64,000 nt of DNA from Calliphora vicina (taxonomy: Eukaryota > Arthropoda > Insecta > Diptera > Calliphoridae): NCBI RefSeq assembly GCF_958450345.1, contig NC_088780.1, positions 98,406,226-98,470,225 of the forward strand. The letters run 5' to 3'. Below the pieces are notes generated by a model. It saw nothing but the letters and a program-made list of their open reading frames with translations, did not search any database and had not been told where the DNA came from. Shown in pieces: positions 54,275 to 64,000 of this stretch (the first letter of the stretch is position 1; each line of letters opens with the position of its first letter). Made by a program: the position numbers and the translations under genes.

Positions 54275-56212
54275 ATGGAAAAAGATGCAAATATTTCATA
54301 TGAATCGCTTTTAAGTAGCTCAAACTCTGAAGTCGAGGAAGTATCATACAAATCACCTGGGCAAAAGAAGAAAAAAGTTGTTAGAAGACGAAAAAACAAA
54401 TTCAATGATATGTGGAAAAATAATTTTAGTTGGATTGCGAGAACTAATGATAATACTATGGCCAAGTGTACGGCATGTGGATTTGTGTTTTCTATTGCGT
54501 ATGGGGGATTAGCCGATATTAAGCGACATATGAAAACAACAAAACATTTGCGAAACTTGGAAAGCAGCCAACAAAAATCCGTCAGTGTCTTTTTAAATCG
54601 TAATAGTGATAAACAATCAGAAGCGAAACAGTCTAGTGCAGCAGCAGAAGCAGCTTTTGCTTACCACACTGTAATGCATGGCCATAGTTATCAATCAGCA
54701 GATTGCACAAGCAAACTAGTCAAACAGATTTTTCCAGATTCAAATGTGGCTTCTAACTTTACTTGTGGTAAAACTAAAATGGCTAAAATCATATCCAACA
54801 TTCTAGCTAAGTATTCAGTTGAATCCCTATTGAAAGACTTAGGCAATTCTCACCCATTTTCGATCTCGACTGACGCGTCGAATAAAGGTAATATTAAAAC
54901 GTTTCCTATTGTTTTGAGATATTTCAATAAAGAAAAAGGAGTGAACACAAAACTTTTGAGTTTTTACAACTCTGATTCTGAAATGTCGTTAGACATAGCA
55001 AATTCGTTAAAATCAAAATTGGAATACCGAAATCTAAGTTTGGCAAATGTAACTAGCTTTTGCGCGGATAACGCAAATGTAAATTTTGGTTCTAAGAAAA
55101 GTGTATTTGTGGAGCTTAAAAAAAACAACCCCAATATTATTGGTGTTGGGTGTTTGTGTCATGTTTTAAACAATTCGTTTAAAAATGCTATGAAGCTGAT
55201 GAAATTTGATTTAGAAAATATTATAATAAAGATTTTTAACGAATTTTCGACCTCAACAAAAAAGACTGCAACTCTAAAAGAAATGTTTGAGTTTTGTGAA
55301 TTGGAATGGTCTGAAATGCTGCGTCACGTACCAACACGTTGGCTTACTCTAACACCTGCAGTAGAAAGATTGTTAAAAAATTATCCAGCAATAAAAGCTT
55401 ATTTTTTGTCTCAAGATAGCTGTTCACCAGTTTTAAGCCAATTTTTTGAACATGAACTTTCTGAAGCCTATTTGGGATTCGTCCACAACATTGGAAATTC
55501 AATATTACTGTCCATAAAAAGATTAGAAGAAAACCATAATCTAGTAATCATTGACTTATTCCAGATAATTAAACAGCTCTATGATAAATTTGAACAACAA
55601 AAGAATGAAAAATTTTATGGATATTTGGCTGAATCTATCTGCAACAACTCTGATAATGAACGGGAAATTTCTTTATTCAAAAAACGTGCATATGAGTTTT
55701 TATTGTATATAAATAATTATATTAAAGAACGTTTTCCACTGAAAAAAAATAATTTCGAAAAACTTTCTGTTTTTAATCTTAACTCGAACATATCATTTCA
55801 TGAATTTGCAGATGTCATTAAATCATTTTCTATCAAAAACATTGACATGGATCAACTGTTTGATGAATTCGTTAATTTAAAAACTTTTGCTGGAAATGTA
55901 ACAAAAGAAAAAACTGTTGAAGAAAAATGGAAAGAGTTTTTAAATAGTGGATCATTTCCAAATTTTGAAAAAATTTGTATGTTTATTTTTTCTATACCAC
56001 ATTCAAATGCGGCAACTGAGAGAATATTCAGTTTAATGTTTAACTTTTGGAGAAAAGAAAGAAATAAGCTTTTAATTGAAAATTTAGAGAGTGAACTGAC
56101 TATTAAGACTAATTTTGAATTGACATGTGCCGAGTTTTTTAATTTTTTAAAAACTGAAAATGGCAAAAATGGAATTGTTAACCATATTAAAAAGAATGAT
56201 AAATATTTGTAA
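54275..56212 (+). CDS. hAT transposase with BED-type zinc finger
   Basis: 645 residues, intact. Residues 45-95 form a zinc finger of C-x2-C-x16-H-x5-H type (Cys65, Cys68, His85, His91) typical of BED fingers that bind element ends. The RNase H-like core has Asp200 (ISTDAS) and Asp265 (CADNAN), CLCH at 293-296 and RW at 355-356. The C-terminal dimerisation domain (about 565-635) contains IPHSNAATERIFS with Glu582, completing a D-D-E triad. Basic KKKKVVRRRK at 31-40 may serve nuclear import. A likely 55-bp 5' leader intron (GTAAGT at 54218, TTTTTAG at 54272) precedes the ATG. It catalyses cut-and-paste transposition and is flanked by its own termini. Domestication is unlikely given complete ends and target duplication. 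Confidence 0.92.
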   Translation: MEKDANISYESLLSSSNSEVEEVSYKSPGQKKKKVVRRRKNKFNDMWKNNFSWIARTNDNTMAKCTACGFVFSIAYGGLADIKRHMKTTKHLRNLESSQQKSVSVFLNRNSDKQSEAKQSSAAAEAAFAYHTVMHGHSYQSADCTSKLVKQIFPDSNVASNFTCGKTKMAKIISNILAKYSVESLLKDLGNSHPFSISTDASNKGNIKTFPIVLRYFNKEKGVNTKLLSFYNSDSEMSLDIANSLKSKLEYRNLSLANVTSFCADNANVNFGSKKSVFVELKKNNPNIIGVGCLCHVLNNSFKNAMKLMKFDLENIIIKIFNEFSTSTKKTATLKEMFEFCELEWSEMLRHVPTRWLTLTPAVERLLKNYPAIKAYFLSQDSCSPVLSQFFEHELSEAYLGFVHNIGNSILLSIKRLEENHNLVIIDLFQIIKQLYDKFEQQKNEKFYGYLAESICNNSDNEREISLFKKRAYEFLLYINNYIKERFPLKKNNFEKLSVFNLNSNISFHEFADVIKSFSIKNIDMDQLFDEFVNLKTFAGNVTKEKTVEEKWKEFLNSGSFPNFEKICMFIFSIPHSNAATERIFSLMFNFWRKERNKLLIENLESELTIKTNFELTCAEFFNFLKTENGKNGIVNHIKKNDKYL

Positions 56213-56457
56213 GACTTATAAATTATTAAAAAAAATTAAATATAATTATTTAATCAACCAAACCGAAATGTACAAAAAAACAAGTGATATCAGTATTAAA
56301 AATATTAATATAAATTTGTACAAATTAACTTTGTTTTTAATCACAAATTAAAACCTGACTAATTTTAAGTTATTAATTTGTTGTAAATAATATTTACGAT
56401 CTCATTTACTGAAGAATATGTTATTTTATGTTATTTAATGAATTTAAGGAAGTTTTC

Positions 56458-56463
56458 AATAAA
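56458..56463 (+). terminator. Poly(A) signal of the hAT transposase
   Basis: AATAAA about 245 bases after the transposase stop, still inside the element and before its right terminus. Confidence 0.5.
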
Positions 56464-57426
56464 AAACACGAATGTACTTTTTTTTTATTAATTGTACTGC
56501 TTTTTTTTCTTTGGTGTACTTTTTTTGCCAATTCAATATCTGGCTACCCTATATGGGAGTAAAGATCAGTTATGTACCGATCACCATGAAATTAGGTCGT
56601 GTGATTTATGTCTATATGAAAGTTATTTATGTTGAATTTTTCGTGTATACCAACATTTTTAAGAGATTTATGAACGTTAAAGTGATTTTCGGAAGCGAGT
56701 CTATATGGGAGCTATGACTAAATATGGACCGATTGTAACAAAATTTGGTGACATGAATTTTGTATATATAAAACTTATGTGGAGCGAAATTTGTGTAGAT
56801 ACATATATAAATTAAACATTTATGGCGGATAAAGTCCAATTTCGGGAGGACATTTGTATGGGAGCTAAGTGAAATAATGGTCCGATTTCAGCCATTTTCA
56901 ATAGGCTTAGTCCTTTGGTCGAAAAAATTATATCTACCAAATTTTATCAAAATATCTTCAAAATTGCGACTTTGCGCACAAGGTTTACATGGACTGACAA
57001 CCAGCCAGACGGACGGACATTTTTTAATCGACTCAGAATGTGATTACAAGTCCATCAGTATACTTTAAGATGGGTGTTAGATTAGTATTTTTGGGCGTTA
57101 CAAACATCTGCATAAATGCATTATACCCTCCCCACTATGGTGGTGTAGGGTATAATAAAAGTAAATTGTTTCATTTTATATGTATGTATGAATGTTTTTA
57201 AGGCGAAATAAACAGGGTATCGGCAAATAAATATAAACTGAAATATAAACAAAATAAAGTCTTGATATAAGTTGTTTAAGATGTAAAAAAATAATGTCTA
57301 TCACTCTTGGATATTGGTTCTCAATTTCGTTGATTTTAAATATCTGAACAATCTTAACATTTCCTTACAAAATTGTCTACACCTTGTTCATTCTTGTATT
57401 AGTTTCCTTTCCATAAGTATGCATAT

Positions 57427-58045
57427 CCCAGCAGTTTAGCAATTAGTCAGAAATTGTCACTAATGTTCTATAAATTGGTTACTTTATACACCCCAGATAA
57501 TCTAGCTTGAAGACAATTGTCACTTAAGTGTCTCTAAGTAATCTAAAGTGTAGTTTATTTAAACGTTTTGTGAGTAATTCGTACAAACTGGTTTTATACA
57601 AATTTTGTTAATATAATTCTCATACAGTTTGTTTTTATTTCTGCTTAAGTATAATGATATCCATGTAACATAGCGTGAAGGTAATAGTCACTTTAGTGTC
57701 TCTTAGTAACCTATAGTGAAGTCACTTTAAACGTTTATTTTGATATGTCTTTTTAGCTGACTATTTGAGGTCAATTAGCATGTACTAGTTTGTAGCTGAT
57801 CAAGTAACCAACCAGGTGGCTAGTAAAGTAACTGCCGCTATGTAACCAGCATTTGAATCCAATGCGTTGACTACTTTGGACCAGCTATCGGACAGCCTCA
57901 TTGTAGTCAAAAAGGCTCAATTGAATCCATGCTTAGGACATTCATGTGTTAAATTACCTAGCCACGTAGCTATTGAAGTAACTAGTTCCCACCCTAAATG
58001 ATGTGTAAAATCACTAGTTCGGCACTGTCTCCTAGAACTGCTGGG
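57427..58045. mobile_element. CCCAGCAGTT-ended element with tRNA-like module
   Basis: Inverted ends CCCAGCAGTT and AACTGCTGGG flanked by AT (57425-57426 and 58046-58047), a 2-bp duplication as in the CCCAGCA element at 36705. The interior has diverged direct repeats (TAGCTTGAAGACAATTGTC and TAGCGTGAAGGTAATAGTC, each followed by a TTAGTGTCTCT-like phrase). A tRNA-like stretch lies at 57846-57898 on the minus strand (ATAGCTGG near an A box, GGATTCAAATGC near a B box). 619 bp, no ORF. Confidence 0.6.
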
Positions 58046-58555
58046 ATGTATTGCGCCAGCTTTATTGTATCACATTCACAAATACCAACGTAAATATTTA
58101 TGCACACAATCACACACATGATGTTCTTAATATCCTTCAAGTTCAATGTTTGTTGTATTGTATTTGTTGTTTTTATTATGTCAAAATCTATTGACATCCT
58201 TAACAGACACATTTATTGATATTGACATTAAATATTGGCAACAACAGCAACAAATTGCTTATGATAGTACAATACATTTATTCACATTTTTTTTATATTC
58301 AAAGTCAATAAAAACCCAAAGGAGAAATGAAAAGTGAGAGATGAAAATGAAATGACTTCAAAGACAATTTGATAAGAAAATAAAAAAAAATTTAATAAAT
58401 AACTAAACTAAATAAAGAAAAACTTTCATAAAAAAATTAAAGGAAGTCAAGTTAAATTTTCACTACTTATTAAATTATAAGAAAACATAATAAATAATGT
58501 TCCTTAATATATTGTACTTTATTATGAATTCCAACAGACATCATTCGATAAAAAC

Positions 58556-59011
58556 TAGAGTATCCAAAACCGAAACCGAAAACCGCTCAACCGGTTTTTT
58601 CATCTTTGTAAACTCGACCGGTTTTGGTTTTCTTTTACTTTTCGGTTTTTTGAGAAACCGGTTTAAGACGATTAACCGGCTTTAATGAAATATATTTTCC
58701 AAATCTCATTTAAAGATATTTTTGAAAAACTTTGATACCATTTTTAAAAATATTGTTTTGTTTTATAGAAAATTGTAGCATTTGACAATATTTCGTAAAA
58801 GATATAAAGTAATTGCATAAAGATAGAGCTTTAAGAATTCAAAAATTTTTAATTTTGTATAAAAATTTAATATAAACCGGTTAACCGCTTTTTTTCAGAC
58901 AAAAACCGAAACCATTTAACCGATTTTTTTAAACGACAACAATCAGAAACACATTTTTCCGTTAAACCGGGAACCGGTTTTTTAAATTTGCCGATTTTTT
59001 TGGACACTCTA
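58556..59011. mobile_element. Non-autonomous hAT-like element, AACCGG-rich
   Basis: Termini TAGAGTATCCAAAACCGAAA and TAGAGTGTCCAAAAAAATCG (right, reverse-complemented). Flanks ATAAAAAC and ATAAATAT match at six of eight bases. The interior repeats AACCGGTT, GAAACCGG and CCGAAACC. 456 bp, no ORF. TAG-starting termini with an 8-bp duplication fit hAT. Confidence 0.65.
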
Positions 59012-59139
59012 ATAAATATATACTCTAGAGAGTCATTGGGACATTTCGATTTTAATTTTCGCGAATTTCGAAAGCTCGCTACTTTATTCGCGATTTAAAT
59101 TTTTGAAGAAATAATAAAATTTAGGTATTGTGTATCTTC

Positions 59140-59876
59140 TAGGGTATTCAATCGATTAACCGTTAATCGGTTACTCCATTAATTTTTGTCGGTTAACTGT
59201 TCGAATAATTTAAAATTGTCGATTAACCGATTAACCGAAATTTCTTTTTTTCACTTTATATAGAAACAAATTTTATGTCTTAACTCATGAACATTCCCTT
59301 CTAACAATAGTTTTTTGAAGTATAGCTCCAAAACTGAAACTAAGGAATTTGGAAATTACAATTTTTCTAGAATGTTCTATGATTAACTTTGTCCAAATGA
59401 GTCGGAGGACATTACAGAGACAGAGTCTTTTATCAGAACTTAAAGAAAGTATTCAATGTATTCAAAATCTTAAAAAAATTAGAAAAAACTAAAAAAAGAA
59501 CTGCGAAATTGGATATTCTTTATAATGCCTTACTTATATTTCTCCAACATCGACAATCAGTGATACAGTTTTTTTCAAGTCAATTTTTATTAAAACTAAA
59601 GAAAAAAATCATTTAAAAGGAAAACATTTAAATTATTTAGTTTTGTTTAAAGATTTTTTCAGAAGATCTCACTAAAATCCTAAAAAAATACTCACATTTT
59701 TATATAAAAAATATTGTTGAATTGTTATGTTTTGTTTGTTTCTCAGTTTAAAATTAAAATAGAAATTATTCGGTTAATCGAAGAATTTCAAATTAACCGA
59801 TTATTAACAGATTAAATCAAAATCCCGATTAATTATTTGCTCGATTCACCAGAAACCCGATTAATTTAATACCCTA
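59140..59876. mobile_element. Non-autonomous hAT element, TAGGGTATTCAAT family
   Basis: Perfect 8-bp duplication GTATCTTC (59132-59139 and 59877-59884). Termini TAGGGTATTCAATCGATTAA and TAGGGTATTAAATTAATCGG. Interior text TATAGCTCCAAAACTGAAAC matches the ATTCGAATACCCTA hAT family (near 46570), so the two are related. The degraded copy at 27623-28651 belongs here. No intact ORF. Confidence 0.85.
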
Positions 59877-60084
59877 GTATCTTCACATATTCGTATCTTT
59901 TAAAGCTGATGTCAGATTTGATTGATTTAAAATGCATTTGAAAGATAATTATGTCTTTTTCGGACAACAAATTGAAATTTGTATGTCCTTTTTTAGTTTA
60001 TTTGAACAAAACTTAAAATTTTACAAGAAGAACAAAAGTGTAAAAATGTCAGAAACACTCTCAAATGCAGAAGTTATTCTAAAA

Positions 60085-60912
<828 letters not shown>

Positions 60913-61042
60913 AAAAACCGTTTTCAACGATGCTCGACAACTTATCGATATGTAGCTCAGTCCGTATAGAAATATAGAAATTACAAAAGGAATGACATAC
61001 TTGCCACTCATGGTGAAGAGTACAAAAAAACAAAAAAAAAAA

Positions 61043-61312
61043 TAAGTAAGAAAGTATGGTCGGTCAATATGTACCATATTTTATCGAAATATCTTCAAAG
61101 TTGCGACTTGTACTCTGCGCACAAGGTTTACATGGACAGCCACCCAGCCAGCCAACCAGACGGACGGACGGACGGACATCGTTTAATCGACTCAGAAAAT
61201 GATTCTAAGTCGATCGATATACTTTAAGGTGGGTATTAGACTAATATTTTGGGCGTTACAAACATCTGCACAAACGCATTATACCCTACCCACTATGCTG
61301 GTGTAGGGTATA
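61043..61312 (-). mobile_element. Internally deleted DINE-1-like element
   Basis: Keeps the TAAGTAAGAAAGTATGGTCG end, then jumps from GGTCAATATG to ACCATATTTTATCG, the 5' half with GGACGGACGGACATCG and GTCGATCG, and the foldback end TACCCACTATGCTGGTGTAG before GGTATA. The deletion removed the hairpin arm and the middle units. Confidence 0.7.
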
Positions 61313-61624
61313 AAAAGAAAAAAAATGTACAATTCTTAATTCACAAGGTAAATTTATTTGAACATATCTCTACACGACATTTATACAAACTGGGTAACGT
61401 ATTCAAGGTGGTGTTAAACTTTTAAGCTGTAAGTGACTTGTACGTCAGGAACTTTATGGGTCCATTCAGACCAGATCAATAAGGACTGTGATATTGAGCA
61501 GTCAATTTTAGCACGACCTGACGGTTCTAACAGGGGTAGATATTTGTAAGATAAATACATCGAACATAGATCTGAAGGGGAGGGAAATGTAAATGAAAAA
61601 ACAATAAAATATTTTTGTGATGTA
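61313..61624. other. Short unassigned stretch
   Basis: About 310 bases between a DINE-1 and the DD37E element. An open frame at 61414-61656 (minus) has no recognisable domain and runs into the DD37E terminus. Nothing supported. Confidence 0.35.
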
Positions 61625-62922
61625 AGGAGTGAGATCGAAAAATTCTTAACATACATATATGTTTATAAAAAAGAAACCACTAAACTTACAGCTTTAATTT
61701 TTTTTTTATTTGATTGAAATTATTATTACAATTTACAAAAAAAATTATTTTTATAGTTTTAATCACTAGTGATGAAATTTTGAACCTTTTTCGGAAACCC
61801 TTCCATTAACGTTTTTATAGTGCTTTCTGTCACTTTGCTCGAACATGTAGTCCATCTCCGTTTAAAATCTACCACACTTTTGGACACCTTTTTTGTACTC
61901 TTCAATTCTCTTTTAACAAGAGCCCAATATCTCTCCACTGGCCTTAGCTCCGGACAGTTTGGAGGATTTGCCTCTCTTGGTACAAATACCACATTATTGT
62001 TCTTGTACCACTCAAGGGCTTGTTTGCCATAGTGACAGGATGCCAAGTCAGGCCAAAAATAAGTGGACACATTATGAAGTCTTATGAATGGAAGCAGCCT
62101 TTTTTGTAAACATTCCTTGATGTAAATTTCGGTATTTATAGAGCCCGTTGTAACAAATGAGTGGCTTCTTTTGCCGCAACTGCATATTGCTTGCCATACC
62201 AAGAACTTTCTGGGAAATTTTGTCTGCTTTTGGGTCCTAAACTTTTCTTCAACATTCCCTCGAGCATCAGCAACATAAAATTTTTGACCTGGAAGTTGCG
62301 AAAAATCTGCCAGAACATACGTTTCGTCATCCATTATGCAGCAAGAATATTTTTTTATAAAACTTGACTTCAATTTCCGTGCTCTGTTTTTGGCCTCTAA
62401 ATTTTTAGTAGCGTTCCTGTCAGGAACTTTTTGAGCCTTGTATGTTTTTAAACCTGCATTAGCTTTAACTTTTCGTACCAAATAGTCCGAGCACTGAGCT
62501 AACCGGGCTGCTTTCCTACCGGATGTGTTGGGAGCTCTTTTGAAAATGCGTTCTATTTTTTTGGCTTTAGAAACATCATGTGGACCATTCCTTCTACCTG
62601 AACCAGGTTTTCTATCAACTGACAAGTTCTCCCGGTACTGTTTAATAACATTGGAAACAGTTTGACGGCAGACCTTTGTATGCTTGGCCAACTTTTTGTA
62701 AGACCAAGTTGGGTTTTGTTGAAAATATTTAATAATTTCAGTACGCACTTTTTTCTGGTCACTCATTTTAATCAGATTAACAAAAAAATTAATATAATTG
62801 ACATTACACATAATAACTGACATGTTTTTCAAAGGTAACTTGATCAAAAAAAAATTCAAATAATACTTGGGTTAAAAAATGTAATGAAAAACGTGTGTTA
62901 AGAATTTTTCGATCTCACTCCT
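61625..62922 (-). mobile_element. Intact DD37E IS630/Tc1/mariner element
   Basis: 1298 bp with perfect 27-bp inverted repeats starting AGGAGTGAGATCGAAAAATT (61625-61651 and 62896-62922) and TA duplications (61623-61624 and 62923-62924). One intact transposase gene occupies the centre. A decayed sister copy is at 21371-22378. Perfect repeats and an open gene indicate a recent or active insertion. Confidence 0.92.
61759..62766 (-). CDS. DD37E transposase (IS630-Tc1-mariner superfamily)
   Basis: 335 residues from ATG at 62766; the frame stays open upstream, but the length and the MSDQKKVRT start fit the superfamily (about 340). The N-terminus holds helix-turn-helix motifs (KKLAKHTKVCRQTVSNVIKQ at 24-43) and a basic GRRNGP segment with GRR at 57-59, like the GRPR hook between the two HTH motifs. 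A second HTH region (about 68-105) follows. The catalytic core shows Asp147 (CIMDDETY), Asp240 (YFWPDLASCHYG) and Glu278 (CPELRPVERYW). There are 37 residues between Asp240 and Glu278, so this is a DD37E type, a group known from mosquitoes and other insects, distinct from Tc1 (DD34E) and mariner (DD34D). It cuts and pastes the flanking element at TA sites. Confidence 0.92.
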   Translation of the reverse strand: MSDQKKVRTEIIKYFQQNPTWSYKKLAKHTKVCRQTVSNVIKQYRENLSVDRKPGSGRRNGPHDVSKAKKIERIFKRAPNTSGRKAARLAQCSDYLVRKVKANAGLKTYKAQKVPDRNATKNLEAKNRARKLKSSFIKKYSCCIMDDETYVLADFSQLPGQKFYVADARGNVEEKFRTQKQTKFPRKFLVWQAICSCGKRSHSFVTTGSINTEIYIKECLQKRLLPFIRLHNVSTYFWPDLASCHYGKQALEWYKNNNVVFVPREANPPNCPELRPVERYWALVKRELKSTKKVSKSVVDFKRRWTTCSSKVTESTIKTLMEGFPKKVQNFITSD

Positions 62923-62924
62923 TA

Positions 62925-63300
62925 GGTGTTATAGGGGTTAAAAAAAATTAAAATTAAAAATTTTTAATATTATTTTTGGAAAATCAAAAACTTTTTTGAC
63001 TTTTTTTTTAAAAATGGACCCTTTTTTCTTCTTAAAATAAAGCTTAGATAGTTTCCTTCAATACCTATTTGGCAGGGTCTTGAAGGAAAATTTCGAAGCT
63101 TTTGTTTGAGCTAAAAAAAATGTAAAAAAGTGTCCATTTTGAAAAAAAAGTCAACAAAGTTTTTGATTTTGCAAAAAGTAAAAAATTGTATGTTTTGAGT
63201 TACAAAACATTTATTTTTATAGATACCAAACTCGCATCTTACTAAGCGGCCAAATAGGTCTTGAAGGAAAATATCTAAGTTTTATTTTAAGAAAAAAAAA
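62925..63300. repeat. Dispersed repeat related to 28845-29216
   Basis: TGAGTTACAAAACATTTATT, TACCAAACTCGCATCTTACT, AGCGGCCAAATAGGTCTTGA and AGGAAAATATCTAAG correspond to phrases at 28965-29052. An inner half-repeat with ATACCTATTTGGCAGG precedes it. Non-coding. Confidence 0.5.
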
Positions 63301-64000
63301 GAAAAAAAAGGCCCATTTTGAAAAAGTCAAAAAAGTTGGTTTTAAAAGATACATAGGATGCCAAAAAAGCATCAATATATATTTTTGAACACTTTCTTCC
63401 TTAAAAAGTTGTAATTTCAAACAGCTGTCTGCTATTTTCTGTCTGTTAGTGTCAATATTTGGATTGTTGAGATCAAAGCCAAATCTTTCTGTTATGATTA
63501 TTACGATTTAAAAAATATTTTAAAATTGTATTGATAAGAGAAAATTCATATATAGCAAAACACATTTTTAAATACATCGCAGGTGGTTCATGTTAATTTA
63601 AAGAAAACATAGACAAGATAGTTTAAAATTAAAGGTTTTTAAATAATAGTTATTTATGTTATTTAATAATTTAAAATTTTACCAAATCCCATTTTGTTTA
63701 GCTCATTAATTGCAAATGTTACCCAAAAGCCATTTAGACATTAAAAAGGACTAAAAAATTTAAAATAGTAATTAAAGTTTACACAACACATTTTGCATAC
63801 AAAAACTATCACACATATCATAAAAACGATTCAAAAAACACATAATTACTATAATTTAAAGCAACATAAAACTATAACAACACAATTAAATTGAAAAAAA
63901 ACATTTGAAATGCTCGTGTAACCAAATAAAAACCAAATGTGATAACCTATAAAGGATCTTTACTGGGTTGTGACTGTGACTATAAACAATACAAAAGGCA
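63301..64000. other. Gene-free AT-rich end of window
   Basis: AT-rich sequence with no coding, RNA or repeat signal that I can support. Confidence 0.4.

Larger units (their letters stand above)
53714..56551 (+). mobile_element. Complete autonomous-looking hAT transposon
   Basis: 2838 bp with a perfect 8-bp target duplication TATGGGAG (53706-53713 and 56552-56559) and termini TAGGCTAGCCAGACGT at the left and TAGGGTAGCCAGATAT at the right (reverse-complemented; 13 of 16 match). Multiple GTACTTTTTT motifs cluster within about 160 bp of the left end and 90 bp of the right end, likely subterminal transposase sites. A single uninterrupted transposase gene fills the centre. The empty site is known from sister DINE-1 copies. 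All parts needed for mobility appear present. Confidence 0.92.
53578..57154 (-). mobile_element. DINE-1-like element interrupted by a hAT
   Basis: The two halves are 53578-53713 and 56560-57154. On the minus strand the element starts TATACCCTACACCACC with foldback partner GTGGGGAGGG, has GTCGATTAAAAAATGTCCGTC, the CATAGCTCCCATAT units and the 3' hairpin GATCGGCCTTGACCGACC then CTTTCTTACTTG. Removing the hAT and one copy of TATGGGAG restores continuity with sister copies. Flanked by A-runs. Confidence 0.8.

Overview
The window is nuclear DNA from a higher fly, most likely a calyptrate such as a blow fly or house-fly relative. The evidence is the strong A+T richness, introns of about 60-110 bp with GTAAGT donors, clip-domain serine proteases and secreted C-type lectins of dipteran type, and many DINE-1/INE-1-like repeats with the fly hallmark of a TATACCCT foldback start, a (GTCT)n core and a 3' hairpin. 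There is no bacterial-type operon, rRNA or bona fide tRNA gene.

Host genes. Four host genes are supported. A clip-domain trypsin-like protease lies on + at 9515-10759, with its first exon uncertain. A second, complete clip-domain protease of 443 aa lies on + at 18035-24129 in four exons; its 4.6 kb first intron is filled with transposon debris. Two near-identical C-type lectin genes of two exons each lie on - at 40302-41005 and 47893-48601. They are a tandem duplication that includes promoter and 3' flank, and the 6.9 kb between them was later filled by hAT copies, a 113-bp tandem array and other repeats. Both classes belong to secreted immune or digestive repertoires: clip proteases run proteolytic cascades (Toll, melanization) and QPD lectins bind galactose-type sugars. 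A joint role here is inference only.

Mobile elements. Two elements look intact. One is a 2838-bp hAT (53714-56551) with a 645-aa transposase and a perfect 8-bp target duplication, nested inside a DINE-1 copy. The other is a 1298-bp IS630/Tc1-type DD37E element (61625-62922) with perfect 27-bp inverted repeats and a 335-aa transposase; an eroded sister copy lies at 21371-22378. Non-autonomous elements include a Transib-like element whose ends read CACAGTG with a CGGCG duplication (1125-2535), two TTAA piggyBac-like MITEs, several hAT families (TAGGGTATTC, TAGAGT, TAGGG-GGCC), Helitrons, and two elements with CCCAGCA inverted repeats and 2-bp duplications that carry tRNA-like internal modules. 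Fossils include a jockey/LOA-type LINE fragment (31651-32500) and two kinds of mariner fragment (50200-51954).

Layout: 1-9.3 kb repeats; 9.4-10.8 kb protease 1; 11-17.3 kb MITEs, DINE-1 and Helitron; 17.3-24.5 kb protease 2; 24.7-28.7 kb nested repeats; 28.7-31.2 kb and 34.3-36.2 kb mostly unique intergenic DNA; 31.2-34.2 kb LINE and repeats; 36.5-49.3 kb lectin duplication block; 49.3-64 kb DINE-1, mariner, hAT and DD37E elements. All boundaries, splice sites and family names come from reading the sequence and from general knowledge of the families; no alignment or database search was run.
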